Shown here piece after piece: positions 9,097 through 17,611 of a stretch of DNA of 43,284 nt. Source of the stretch: Desulfobacterales bacterium (GTDB taxonomy: Bacteria > Desulfobacterota > Desulfobacteria > Desulfobacterales > Desulfosalsimonadaceae); contig JAGYOX010000011.1 of assembly GCA_018399235.1 (NCBI GenBank), forward strand, positions 1-43,284, read 5' to 3'. The notes under the pieces are model-generated. The model made no database searches, was not told the DNA's origin, and saw nothing but the letters and a program-made list of their open reading frames with translations. Positions within the stretch are counted from its first letter, which is position 1. Every line of letters begins with the position of its first letter. The translations under genes and the position numbers were made by a program.

Positions 9097-9102
9097 AAAG
9101 CT

Positions 9103-9834
9103 GTGGAAAGATCCCTCTATAAACGGGTGCTTTTAAAATTGAGCGGTGAGGCGTTAATGGGCGATCAGCTTTATGGGATCAGCCCGGAAATGCTTCAGTA
9201 TATGGCCGACGAGGTAAAGTCGGCACACGATATTGGTACACAAATTGCGATCGTTGTGGGCGGCGGAAACATTTTCCGCGGAATGGCTGCGGCTTCCCAG
9301 GGAATGGACCGGGCGTCCGGAGACTATTTAGGCATGCTGGCCACGGTGATGAACAGCCTGGCGCTTCAGGATGCGCTGGAGCGGGTGGGGCTGCCCACAC
9401 GGGTTCAATCAGCCATATCCATGCATCAGATGGCAGAACCCTATATCCGGCGACGCGCCATCCGGCATCTGGAAAAGGGGCGGGTAGTTATTTTTGCCGC
9501 CGGCACCGGCAATCCATATTTTACGACAGATACGGCATCCGTGCTGCGGGCCGAAGAGATACACGCCGACGTCTTGTTAAAGGCAACCAAAGTTGATGGC
9601 GTGTATGATTCAGACCCGGTCGGGAATAAGGAAGCTGTATTTATTGAAGAAATTAACTATATGGATGTTCTCAACCGGCGCCTGAAGGTGATGGACACCA
9701 CCGCGATTTCTTTGGCCATGAACAACCATTTGCTCCTGATTGTTTTTAATCTTAAGGTTAAGGGCAATATTTCGCGGGTGATCACCGGTGCGAGGATTGG
9801 TACCAGGATATATGAACCCGAGGTCGAGGAGTAG
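9103..9834 (+). CDS. pyrH: UMP kinase
   Basis: Hexameric amino-acid-kinase-fold enzyme that converts UMP to UDP. The 243 residues include [14 protein letters not shown] at the N-terminus, the glycine loop [10 protein letters not shown], and [12 protein letters not shown], which binds the nucleotide. The start is GTG at 9103, six bases after the tsf stop, with no other credible in-frame start upstream. Part of the conserved rpsB-tsf-pyrH-frr string. Confidence 0.97.
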   Translation: MERSLYKRVLLKLSGEALMGDQLYGISPEMLQYMADEVKSAHDIGTQIAIVVGGGNIFRGMAAASQGMDRASGDYLGMLATVMNSLALQDALERVGLPTRVQSAISMHQMAEPYIRRRAIRHLEKGRVVIFAAGTGNPYFTTDTASVLRAEEIHADVLLKATKVDGVYDSDPVGNKEAVFIEEINYMDVLNRRLKVMDTTAISLAMNNHLLLIVFNLKVKGNISRVITGARIGTRIYEPEVEE

Positions 9835-9836
9835 GG

Positions 9837-9866
9837 TTGGGTATTAGGTATTACGAAGCCATCAAA
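9837..9866 (+). repeat. Two heptads fused to the right end of the MITE-like element
   Basis: TTGGGTA (9837-9843) and TTAGGTA (9844-9850) run directly into TTACGAAGCCATCAAA (9851-9866), which is identical to the right flank of both MITE-like copies (3255-3270 and 3667-3682). It lies between pyrH and frr and ties the two repeat families together. Confidence 0.6.
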
Positions 9867-9883
9867 GATGGAGTAGAAGCGAT

Positions 9884-10441
9884 ATGATTGCTGCGGTCAA
9901 GGACGAAGCCAGTGAAAAAATGGGGAAGTCGATCAATTCAATGAAAAGTGAATTGAAAAAGATCCGTACGGGCAGAGCCTCACTTAGCCTGCTTGATGAT
10001 ATCAAAGTTGAGTATTACGGCACCCTGACACCATTGAATCAGCTCGCGACCCTGTCCGTGCCGGAAAGCCGTTTGATAACCATTCAGCCGTGGGATGTTT
10101 CCTCTATCAACAGCGTTGAAAAGGCGATTCTAAAATCCAATCTCGGATTGACCCCTTCTAATGACGGCAAGATCATACGGATTACGATTCCCCCGCTCAC
10201 CGAAGACAGACGCAAGGAAATTGTCAAGCAGGTCAATAAGATGTGTGAGGACTACCGGGTGGCGATAAGAAATATCCGCCGGGATGCGAACGATATGCTA
10301 AAGCAGCTCAAAAAGGACGGCGACGCATCTGAGGACGAAGTATTCAAAGCCCAGGAAGATGTCCAGAAATTGACTGACGACCATATAAAAAAGATCGACG
10401 ATATTTTTAAAGAGAAAGAGAAAGAGATCCTTGAGCTCTAA
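9884..10441 (+). CDS. frr: Ribosome recycling factor
   Basis: With EF-G, splits the post-termination ribosome. The 185-residue length is exact for the family. Conserved blocks include LKKIRTGRASLSLLD near the start, the VPESRLITIQPWD hinge strand, and TEDRRKEIVKQV with VAIRNIRRDAND in the helical domain. A GGAG ribosome binding site lies about 15 bases upstream. The stop overlaps the start region of uppS. Confidence 0.98.
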   Translation: MIAAVKDEASEKMGKSINSMKSELKKIRTGRASLSLLDDIKVEYYGTLTPLNQLATLSVPESRLITIQPWDVSSINSVEKAILKSNLGLTPSNDGKIIRITIPPLTEDRRKEIVKQVNKMCEDYRVAIRNIRRDANDMLKQLKKDGDASEDEVFKAQEDVQKLTDDHIKKIDDIFKEKEKEILEL

Positions 10442-11174
10442 TTTGGCAAAAAACGGTCTGGAGCCTGCAAAACTGCCCTCCCATATCGCCATTATCATGG
10501 ATGGCAACGGCAGGTGGGCTCAAAAGCGTTTTTTAAACCGGATTAAGGGCCATGAAAAAGGGGCGGACACGGTACGAATGGTGGTCCGGACATGCCGGGA
10601 AATCGGTATCCAGTTCCTTACCCTTTATGCATTTTCCACCGAAAACTGGGAGCGGCCCAAAGCAGAAATCTCAGCGCTAATGACGCTGCTGAAAAAGTTT
10701 CTGGCCGGTGAAAAACAGGAGTTGTTGGAAAACAACATCCGGCTAAATACCATTGGCCAAACCGAGCGACTGTCGGCGGAGGTGCAGCAGGCGCTTAACG
10801 ATGTCATGACGGCGACCGCTTCAAATAACGGGATGTGGCTGACTCTGGCGTTAAGCTATGGCGGCCGGGCGGAAATCGTCGAAGCTGTCAAAAAAATTGC
10901 CGTTCAGGTAAAGAACAAGGATATTGACGTCGCATCGATCGCCCCTGAGCTTATCACTCATCATCTTTATACGGCGGATATGCCTGATCCCGAGCTTTTG
11001 ATACGCACCAGCGGCGAATTCCGCATTAGCAACTTTCTTCTCTGGCAGATTGCCTATTCAGAAATTCATGTTACCCCGACCCTTTGGCCGGATATGACGC
11101 GTGATGAACTGATAGGGATCCTTAAGGACTATCAGCAGCGTGAACGACGGTTTGGCCGGGTGACGCAGCCATAA
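10431..11174 (+). CDS. uppS: Isoprenyl (undecaprenyl diphosphate) synthase
   Basis: cis-Prenyltransferase that extends farnesyl diphosphate to the C55 carrier lipid for peptidoglycan and O-antigen. The motif HIAIIMDGNGRWAQKR contains the catalytic Asp, and LYAFSTENWERP and the C-terminal ELLIRTSGEFRISNFLLWQ are typical. Length 247 fits. No ATG is available; the best starts are TTG at 10431, overlapping the last bases of frr, or TTG at 10443, just after the frr stop. Either gives nearly the same protein. Confidence 0.95.
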   Translation: MSSNLAKNGLEPAKLPSHIAIIMDGNGRWAQKRFLNRIKGHEKGADTVRMVVRTCREIGIQFLTLYAFSTENWERPKAEISALMTLLKKFLAGEKQELLENNIRLNTIGQTERLSAEVQQALNDVMTATASNNGMWLTLALSYGGRAEIVEAVKKIAVQVKNKDIDVASIAPELITHHLYTADMPDPELLIRTSGEFRISNFLLWQIAYSEIHVTPTLWPDMTRDELIGILKDYQQRERRFGRVTQP

Positions 11175-11235
11175 CAGTTAAAGCTGGGGCGTTTTCAGGG
11201 AAATGGCCCACTTTCGCAATCCTATGACAATTAAG

Positions 11236-11279
11236 GGTTTCAGGTGTCAGGAAGGGACTGAAACCTGAACACTGAAACC
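11236..11279 (+). repeat. Inverted repeat built from CCTGAAAC-type units
   Basis: GGTTTCAGGTGTCAGG (11236-11251) and CCTGAACACTGAAACC (11264-11279) are complementary at 14 of 16 positions around a 12-base loop. The right arm overlaps two direct copies of ACTGAAACCTGAA. It lies in the 181-base gap between uppS and cdsA, which holds nothing else I can name. Confidence 0.6.
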
Positions 11280-11355
11280 TGAAATCGCCGGTCTGGCAAT
11301 TATTTTTTGCTTATCGGGAAAAAAAGAGTAAACCTATCTTCGGGTTAAGGTCCAT

Positions 11356-12177
11356 ATGCATCTGAAGCGTTGGCTCACCAGCATTGTCGCCATTCCCATT
11401 CTGGCCGTATTTCTTTACAAAGCCCCTGTTAGCCTGTTTACCGGCTTCATCGGCGTGCTTGCCGTTATTGCGCTGTGGGAATTTTATCGAATTGTGTACA
11501 AACATATCAAACCCGCCGTGGGTTTCATCATCCCTTTGTGGGGAGTATTCATCGGTCTGCTTCTGCTGTTTATGGTATATGCTTCCGCCTGGCGTGTCAT
11601 TCCGGATTTAATTATAGTTAATACGCTGGCGACGGCTTTTTTCTCTATTCCCCGATTCAAAATCCATACCGGTGTGGTTGATGTGGTGTCAAAAGAGATA
11701 CAGGGCCTGGTTTATATCCCGCTTGCGCTATCTACGCTGATTCTGTTAAGGATGGAACCGGATGGGGTTAAATGGATTTTCTTTCTGCTTTTTATTGTTT
11801 TTGCAGGTGATGTCGGGGCGTTTTATGTCGGCCGGTTCTTCGGCCGCCGCAAACTGAGTCCTGCCATCAGCCCCGGCAAAACGATAGAAGGCGCTGTCGG
11901 CGGTATTTTGACCAATATTATCGTCGGTTATGCCTTCATGATAATTTTTCTGCCCCATCTATCCCTCATGGGCAGCCTGTTTTTTTTCATCGCTGTAGGT
12001 GTTGCCGGTCAAGCCGGCGATCTATTTGAATCCGAATTTAAACGGGTTCAGCAAATCAAGGATTCCGGGTCGATTCTGCCGGGCCACGGCGGTCTTCTTG
12101 ACCGGATCGATGCCCTGCTATTCGCCGCACCAACGGCGTATTTGTTTAAAATTTATATCTTAGGTATTGGGTCTTAG
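11356..12177 (+). CDS. cdsA: Phosphatidate cytidylyltransferase (CDP-diacylglycerol synthase)
   Basis: Integral membrane enzyme making CDP-diacylglycerol, the precursor of all phospholipids. The 273 residues contain about seven or eight hydrophobic segments and the family signature near the C-terminus: SPGKTIEGAVGG, GDLFESEFKR, KDSGSILPGHGGLLDRID. The last six codons (ILGIGS and stop) coincide with the first units of a tandem heptad repeat, so the C-terminus has apparently been rewritten by the repeat. Followed by dxr after 76 bases. Confidence 0.96.
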   Translation: MHLKRWLTSIVAIPILAVFLYKAPVSLFTGFIGVLAVIALWEFYRIVYKHIKPAVGFIIPLWGVFIGLLLLFMVYASAWRVIPDLIIVNTLATAFFSIPRFKIHTGVVDVVSKEIQGLVYIPLALSTLILLRMEPDGVKWIFFLLFIVFAGDVGAFYVGRFFGRRKLSPAISPGKTIEGAVGGILTNIIVGYAFMIIFLPHLSLMGSLFFFIAVGVAGQAGDLFESEFKRVQQIKDSGSILPGHGGLLDRIDALLFAAPTAYLFKIYILGIGS

Positions 12178-12201
12178 GTATTGGGTATTGGGTATTGGGT
12201 A
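12160..12201 (+). repeat. Tandem heptad array, 6 units
   Basis: Six uninterrupted 7-base units of the form TTRGGTM (TTAGGTA, TTGGGTC, TTAGGTA, then TTGGGTA three times). It begins inside cdsA and continues past its stop codon. Same family as the arrays at 14494, 19264 and 26042. Confidence 0.85.
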
Positions 12202-12253
12202 TAGTCATAGGGGGCATTGGCAGCAAAACCCTAAACCCTAAAAAAAAGAACTT

Positions 12254-13429
12254 ATGAAAAATATTTCCATATTAGGCGCAACCGGCTCCATCGGCCGGAA
12301 TACGCTGGCCATCGTTGCGATGTTCCCGGAGCGCTTTGCCGTTAAAGCTTTAACCGCCAAGGAAAACATTGAACTTTTGGCGGACCAAATCGAGCAGTTT
12401 GCTCCGGAACTCGCTGTTGTATATGATGACGCCAGCGCCAAAAAGCTGAAAACGATTCTCCCCTCAGGCGTTGGGACAGAGATCATGAGCGGGGAGAACG
12501 GGTATGAATCCGCCGCCACGTTAAATGGCGTTGATGTCGTAGTATCTGCCATGGTGGGCGGCGCCGGTCTCCTTCCCACCCTGGCAGCGATCCAGGCCGG
12601 AAAAGATGTCGCCCTGGCAAACAAGGAGACGCTGGTGATGGCCGGTGAGCTAGTCATGCGCGAGGCGGCCCGGTCCGACATGGAGATCCGTCCGGTGGAT
12701 TCCGAGCACAGCGCTATTTTTCAGTGCATATGCGGCAGCCGCCGGGAGGATCTAAGAAAAGTTATTCTTACGGCATCCGGCGGTCCATTCCGGAATCTAC
12801 CCAGGGAGCGGTTTCCTTTGATTACTCCCAGAGATGCATTGGCCCATCCGACTTGGGAGATGGGCACCAAAATCAGTATTGACTCGGCAACCCTTATGAA
12901 CAAAGGCTTTGAAGTAATCGAAGCCGCTCATCTTTTTGACGTCGCCTACCATTCTATCGAGGTGGTGATTCATCCCCAAAGTATTGTCCATTCAATGGTT
13001 TCCTACAGGGACGGGTCGGTTATTGCCCAGATGGGCATACCGGATATGAAAGGCGCCATCGCCTATGCCCTCTCAGGTCCGGAGCGGCTTCAGATTCAAA
13101 TCCCGTCGCCGGATTTTACAACCCTCGGCGCCCTGACATTTGAGGCCCCGGATATGGATAGCTTCCCCTGTCTGGAATTGGCTTATAGCGCCTGTGAGGC
13201 CGGCGGTACCGTCCCGGCAGTTTTGAATGCCGCCAACGAAATTGCGGTGGATGCTTTTCTTCGGGAACAGATCGGATTCCTCCAGATTCCGCAGGTCATT
13301 GAGTCGGTTATGGAAGGGCATGAGCAGGTGTCAGAGCCGAATATAGAGGATATCCTGCAGGCGGATCAATGGGCCCGGAGATCGGCCGGTCAATGGGTGG
13401 AAAGACACGGCGGAGGACTTGGCATATGA
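12254..13429 (+). CDS. dxr: 1-deoxy-D-xylulose 5-phosphate reductoisomerase
   Basis: Second step of the MEP isoprenoid pathway: NADPH-dependent conversion of DXP to MEP. Starts with the NADPH-binding ILGATGSIGRNTL; the metal and substrate region has VDSEHSAIFQC, followed by TASGGPFRN and the HPTWEMGTKISIDSATLMNKG loop. The 391 residues are normal. Supplies isoprenoid precursors for the UppS reaction encoded just upstream. The stop codon overlaps the start of rseP by 4 bases (ATGA), indicating coupling. Confidence 0.98.
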   Translation: MKNISILGATGSIGRNTLAIVAMFPERFAVKALTAKENIELLADQIEQFAPELAVVYDDASAKKLKTILPSGVGTEIMSGENGYESAATLNGVDVVVSAMVGGAGLLPTLAAIQAGKDVALANKETLVMAGELVMREAARSDMEIRPVDSEHSAIFQCICGSRREDLRKVILTASGGPFRNLPRERFPLITPRDALAHPTWEMGTKISIDSATLMNKGFEVIEAAHLFDVAYHSIEVVIHPQSIVHSMVSYRDGSVIAQMGIPDMKGAIAYALSGPERLQIQIPSPDFTTLGALTFEAPDMDSFPCLELAYSACEAGGTVPAVLNAANEIAVDAFLREQIGFLQIPQVIESVMEGHEQVSEPNIEDILQADQWARRSAGQWVERHGGGLGI

Positions 13430-14490
13430 GCATGGTCATCGGGATTGTTGTTGTTTTAGGCGTTCTGATCTTTTTTCACGAACTGGGGCATTTTCTGTGC
13501 GCCAAGGCCTTCGGGGTGGGGGTGGAGAAATTTTCGCTGGGCTTTGGCCCAAAGTTTGTCAGTAAAACCGTCGGCCGCACGGAATACTGCATTTCAGCCA
13601 TTCCGCTGGGCGGGTTTGTTAAAATGGTGGGGGAGCAGCCGGATGAGGAGATTGATCCGCAGGATGTGGCGCTGTCATTTACCCACAAACCGGTTGGTCA
13701 ACGGATGCTGATTGTTGCAGCCGGGCCGTTGTTTAATTTTTTTCTGGCCATACTGATTTTCTTTTTTGTTTTCGGGATCTCCGGCCTCATGGTGCTTCAA
13801 CCCGTCATCGGCGAGGTTAAGACGGATTCTCCGGCTCAAACGGCCGGGATACAGCCGGGAGACCGAATCGTCCGTATCGGGGACGAACCCATTGAAAATT
13901 GGTCGGAGATGGCCTCGGTCATCAGCGGAAGCAGCGGAAGGGCTTTGAAAGTTTTGGCTCAGAGAGGCTCTGATCGAATTGACATGCGGATTGTTCCTGA
14001 GAAACAGAGCCTGGAAAATATTTTTGGTGAAGCGCAGACCCGATATGTCATCGGCATCACGGCGGCGGGCGAGACGACGACCAGGCGGCTCGGTCCGGTT
14101 GATGCGTTCAAGGAAAGTATGCTGCGCACCTATTTAATTACCAAGCTGACGATTGTCAGTGTGGTAAAGCTTGTCCAGGGGACAATTTCCGTAAAAACCC
14201 TTGGCGGGCCGATCATGATCGCACAGATGGCAGGCGAACAGGCGGAACAAGGGGCAGTCAATCTGCTGTTTTTTATCGCCCTGGTAAGCATCAACCTGGG
14301 GATCCTAAATCTGCTGCCTATCCCGGTGCTTGACGGGGGGCATCTCATGTTTTTTTCCATAGAGGCGGCAACCGGTAAGCCAGTGAGCCTGAAGGCCCGC
14401 GAAAATGCCCAGAAGGTGGGGATTATTTTGCTGATGATGCTCATGGTATTTGTTTTTTACAATGATATCATGCGGATTGTATCGGGGTGA
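13426..14490 (+). CDS. rseP: RIP metalloprotease RseP (site-2 protease family)
   Basis: Intramembrane zinc protease that in other bacteria cleaves anti-sigma factors and leftover signal peptides. The zinc motif HELGH lies in the first transmembrane helix, a PDZ domain follows in the middle (about residues 105-180, starting QPVIGEVKTDSPAQTAGIQ), and the third zinc ligand is in the C-terminal LNLLPIPVLDGGH. The ATG at 13426 overlaps the dxr stop by 4 bases and puts the first helix at the N-terminus (354 residues); the upstream ATG at 13369 would add 19 residues read from dxr sequence. A heptad array begins 4 bases after the stop. Confidence 0.95.
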   Translation: MSMVIGIVVVLGVLIFFHELGHFLCAKAFGVGVEKFSLGFGPKFVSKTVGRTEYCISAIPLGGFVKMVGEQPDEEIDPQDVALSFTHKPVGQRMLIVAAGPLFNFFLAILIFFFVFGISGLMVLQPVIGEVKTDSPAQTAGIQPGDRIVRIGDEPIENWSEMASVISGSSGRALKVLAQRGSDRIDMRIVPEKQSLENIFGEAQTRYVIGITAAGETTTRRLGPVDAFKESMLRTYLITKLTIVSVVKLVQGTISVKTLGGPIMIAQMAGEQAEQGAVNLLFFIALVSINLGILNLLPIPVLDGGHLMFFSIEAATGKPVSLKARENAQKVGIILLMMLMVFVFYNDIMRIVSG

Positions 14491-14493
14491 GCG

Positions 14494-14591
14494 AGGGTAT
14501 AGGGTATAAGGTATAGGGTATAGGGTATAAGGTATAAGGTATAAGGTATAGGGTATAAGGTGTAGGGTATAGGGTGTAGGGTATAGGGTGT
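14494..14591 (+). repeat. Tandem heptad array, 14 units
   Basis: Fourteen uninterrupted 7-base units with consensus ARGGTRT (AGGGTAT, AAGGTAT, AGGGTGT, AAGGTGT), filling almost all of the gap between rseP and purL. No spacers, so it is not a CRISPR array. Open frames across it on the minus strand encode only a low-complexity Tyr/Pro/Leu repeat. Confidence 0.9.
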
Positions 14592-14620
14592 AGGTAATTG
14601 ACTGGAGTAATGCTATCATA

Positions 14621-17611
14621 ATGGCGCATCGGCTGGAAATTACGTTAAAACCGGAGCTGTTTGATGCCGAGGGGGAAGGCATCTGCAAAAAGGCGGCCGC
14701 CTATTTCAACCTGCCGGTGGAAGGCGTACGAACGGTTCAGGTGCTGACCATTGATACGGACCTGTCTCCCGGCCAGCCGGAGATTGTTCGAACAGAAATT
14801 TTCACCAATCCGGTGACCCAGATCTCTTCGTATGATCCGCTGCCCCTCGAATTTGACTGGTGCGTGTGGGTGGGCTATCGGCCCGGCGTGCGGGATAACC
14901 CCGGCAGCACTGCGGTTGAAGCCATCCAGGATGTGCTTGAGATTCAATTTCCAGAAGACGCGGATGTGTATACCTCCCGTCGATACTGTATTACAGGACC
15001 TGAACTTGCACGGGCGGATGTGGAACTGATCGCCCAAGAGCTTTTGTCAAACGATATTATCCAGCAGGTCCGGGTATTTTCCAAATCCGAATGGGACCCG
15101 AAAGCAGGCATTGGGTTGATTATCCCCAGGGTCCATCTAAATCACACGCCTACCGTGACAACCATTCCCATTGATTCCGATGAGACCCTGAAGAGAATCA
15201 GCGACGAGCGGAACCTGGCCCTGAATGTTAATGATATCCCGGTAATCCGCAGCTATTTCATGGAACCGGCGGTCCGGGCGGACAGAAAGCAAATAGGGCT
15301 TTCGGATCCAACGGATGTGGAGCTTGAATACATCTCCCAGGCCCGGAGTGATCATTGTAATCACAATACCTTCCAGGGGCTTTTTCGGTATACGGATCTG
15401 GACACCGGGCAAAACGATGTTGTAGACAATCTTTTTGATACGTTTATCAAACAGCCCACATTATCCTTAAAGAAAAAAAAGGACTGGGTCGTCTCGGTTC
15501 TCTGGGACAATGCCGGGGTGGGCCGCTTTGATGATACCCATTATTACGTGATCACCGGGGAGACCCACAATTCGCCATCCAACATGGAGGCCTACGGCGG
15601 CGCCATTACCGGCATCGTTGGGGTATACCGCGATCCCTTGGGGACCGGGCTGGGCTCAAGGCTTGTGATGGGAAGCTACGGGTTTTGCGTTGGTCCCCGG
15701 GATTACAAAGGCGATCTAAAGCCCCGTCTTCATCCTAGACGGCTTTTGGACGGCATCATTGAAGGGGTTCGCGACGGCGGAAATAAAAGCGGGATTCCGA
15801 CCACATTCGGCCAGGTGATTTTTGATGACGGCTACATGGGAAAATGCCTTGTTTATGTCACGGCCGTGGGCATCATGCCGGCGAAAGTTGTCGAAAAGCC
15901 GGCTGAACTTAAAACCACGAACCCGGGTGACCGGGTGATTATGTGCGGCGGCCGGGTGGGAAAAGACGGCATCCACGGCGTAACCGCCTCCTCCGAGACT
16001 TTTTCCGAGCATACGCCGGCAGGCCATGTGCAGATCGGCGACCCTTATACCCAGAAAAAAATGCATGATTTTCTGCTGGAAGCCCGGGATGCGGGCTTGA
16101 TTCAGTTTATCACGGACAACGGCGGCGGCGGGCTCTCATCCTCTGTCGGTGAATCAGCCCGTTATTCCAATGGCTGTGAAGTGTGGATAGATCGGGTACC
16201 CCTTAAATACAGCGGTCTGGACCAATGGGAAATCTGGGTCTCCGAATCCCAGGAACGGATGACGGTGGCCGTAAAAGCCGAGGATGTAGACCGGTTCATG
16301 GCACTATCCGAAAAACATGCGGTGGAGAGTACGGTCATTGGTAAGTATACGGATTCCGGCAAGCTGCACCTTACCTATGATGGCCACACCTGCGCCTATG
16401 TAAACATGGATCTGTTGCAATCCGGTTTTCCCCAGTGGGAGTTTGACGCTGAGTGGCGGTCTCCCGAACATCGAGGGCTACACGAACCCGTGCTTGACGA
16501 ACCGTCCGATTATAGACGTCTGTTATGCGACCTGTTGTCCAGACCAAATATAGCGTCCAAGGAATGGATTATCCGGCAGTATGACCATGAAGTCCAAGGC
16601 GGCAGCGTCATTAAGCCATTGGTGGGGCCTGAGCGGGATATGAACAGCGATGCAACGGTTTTGCGGCCGGTGCTTTCGGAAAAGCGCGGGGTGGTATTTG
16701 CCCAGGCCATGCTGCCCATGTATTCGGCCATTGATGCCTGGCATATGACCAGTTGTACCATTGACGAGGCTGTGCGGCGCATGATTGCCGTGGGCGGTGA
16801 TCCTGACCATATCGGCGGGGTGGACAATTTTTGCTGGCCGAGCATTCAGTATGATCCCAAGAAAAATCCGGACGGCAAATTCAAGGCCGCCCAACTGGTC
16901 CGGTCCTGCCGGGCGCTTGCCGATACCTGCTTAGCCTATGAAATTCCCCTGCTTTCCGGAAAGGACTCCATGTACGTAGACGGCCAACTTCCGGGGCGGT
17001 ATGGGGAGACCCACAAGGTTTCTGCGCTGGAATCCCTACAGTTTTCAACCATCGGCGTGATCCCCGATATTGAACAAACGGTTACCATGGATGTGAAGAT
17101 GCCGGGGGATCTCGTCTATTTTTTGGGCAGGACCCGGAATGAACTCGGTGCGTCTGAATATTATGAGCACTTCGGATATACCGGCAGCAACGTCCCCACA
17201 GTCAGGCACGAGGCGTTCATAAAGACTTACCGGGCCCTTTATCAGGCAATCGGCCGGGGGGTGGTCGCTTCGGCGCACGGTATCTACCGGGGCGGCCTGG
17301 CTGTTCACCTGGCCATGATCGCCATGGGCGGCAACCTTGGGTTGGCTGTTGACATTGCCAAGGTACCGGCTGAATCCCTTCGGACGGATCACCTGCTGTT
17401 TTCCGAAACCCCGGGCCGGTTCCTCGTCACCGTGGCACCTGAGAATGGTATGGATTTTGAGTCGTTGTTTGATCCGGAGCAATGCGCCTGCATCGGTAAA
17501 GTGACGGATACGGCGGTTTTGGATGTTTGTCGGGGCTTGAAACCATTTATTTCCGTACCCGTACCCGACCTTAAATCCGCATGGAAGAAACCGTTCGGAG
17601 GGTTGGTATGA
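14621..17611 (+). CDS. purL: Phosphoribosylformylglycinamidine synthase, PurS-PurS-PurL fusion
   Basis: ATP-dependent synthetic subunit for FGAM in purine synthesis. The 996 residues exceed small PurL (about 740) because of a 170-residue N-terminal part that looks like two PurS modules: the first with ITLKPELFDAEGEG, the second with VGYRPGVRDNPGSTAVEAI and ELLSNDIIQQVRV. The synthetase core shows RSDHCNHNTF, the ATP/substrate loop GETHNSPSNMEAYGGA, FITDNGGGGLSSSVGE and a C-terminal repeat with LLSGKDSMY. It lacks the glutaminase domain, which purQ supplies from a gene overlapping by 4 bases. The ATG at 14621 lacks a well-spaced ribosome binding site. Confidence 0.95.
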   Translation: MAHRLEITLKPELFDAEGEGICKKAAAYFNLPVEGVRTVQVLTIDTDLSPGQPEIVRTEIFTNPVTQISSYDPLPLEFDWCVWVGYRPGVRDNPGSTAVEAIQDVLEIQFPEDADVYTSRRYCITGPELARADVELIAQELLSNDIIQQVRVFSKSEWDPKAGIGLIIPRVHLNHTPTVTTIPIDSDETLKRISDERNLALNVNDIPVIRSYFMEPAVRADRKQIGLSDPTDVELEYISQARSDHCNHNTFQGLFRYTDLDTGQNDVVDNLFDTFIKQPTLSLKKKKDWVVSVLWDNAGVGRFDDTHYYVITGETHNSPSNMEAYGGAITGIVGVYRDPLGTGLGSRLVMGSYGFCVGPRDYKGDLKPRLHPRRLLDGIIEGVRDGGNKSGIPTTFGQVIFDDGYMGKCLVYVTAVGIMPAKVVEKPAELKTTNPGDRVIMCGGRVGKDGIHGVTASSETFSEHTPAGHVQIGDPYTQKKMHDFLLEARDAGLIQFITDNGGGGLSSSVGESARYSNGCEVWIDRVPLKYSGLDQWEIWVSESQERMTVAVKAEDVDRFMALSEKHAVESTVIGKYTDSGKLHLTYDGHTCAYVNMDLLQSGFPQWEFDAEWRSPEHRGLHEPVLDEPSDYRRLLCDLLSRPNIASKEWIIRQYDHEVQGGSVIKPLVGPERDMNSDATVLRPVLSEKRGVVFAQAMLPMYSAIDAWHMTSCTIDEAVRRMIAVGGDPDHIGGVDNFCWPSIQYDPKKNPDGKFKAAQLVRSCRALADTCLAYEIPLLSGKDSMYVDGQLPGRYGETHKVSALESLQFSTIGVIPDIEQTVTMDVKMPGDLVYFLGRTRNELGASEYYEHFGYTGSNVPTVRHEAFIKTYRALYQAIGRGVVASAHGIYRGGLAVHLAMIAMGGNLGLAVDIAKVPAESLRTDHLLFSETPGRFLVTVAPENGMDFESLFDPEQCACIGKVTDTAVLDVCRGLKPFISVPVPDLKSAWKKPFGGLV

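Noticed and set aside
14494-14591. CRISPR array
   Set aside because: Units are 7 bases, contiguous and without spacers, and no cas genes are present.
14305-14688. Minus-strand open frame of 127 residues rich in Tyr, Pro and Leu
   Set aside because: It is produced by the heptad array and the antisense of rseP and purL; the repeated Y-T-L-Y-P pattern is simply the 7-base repeat translated over 21 bases.
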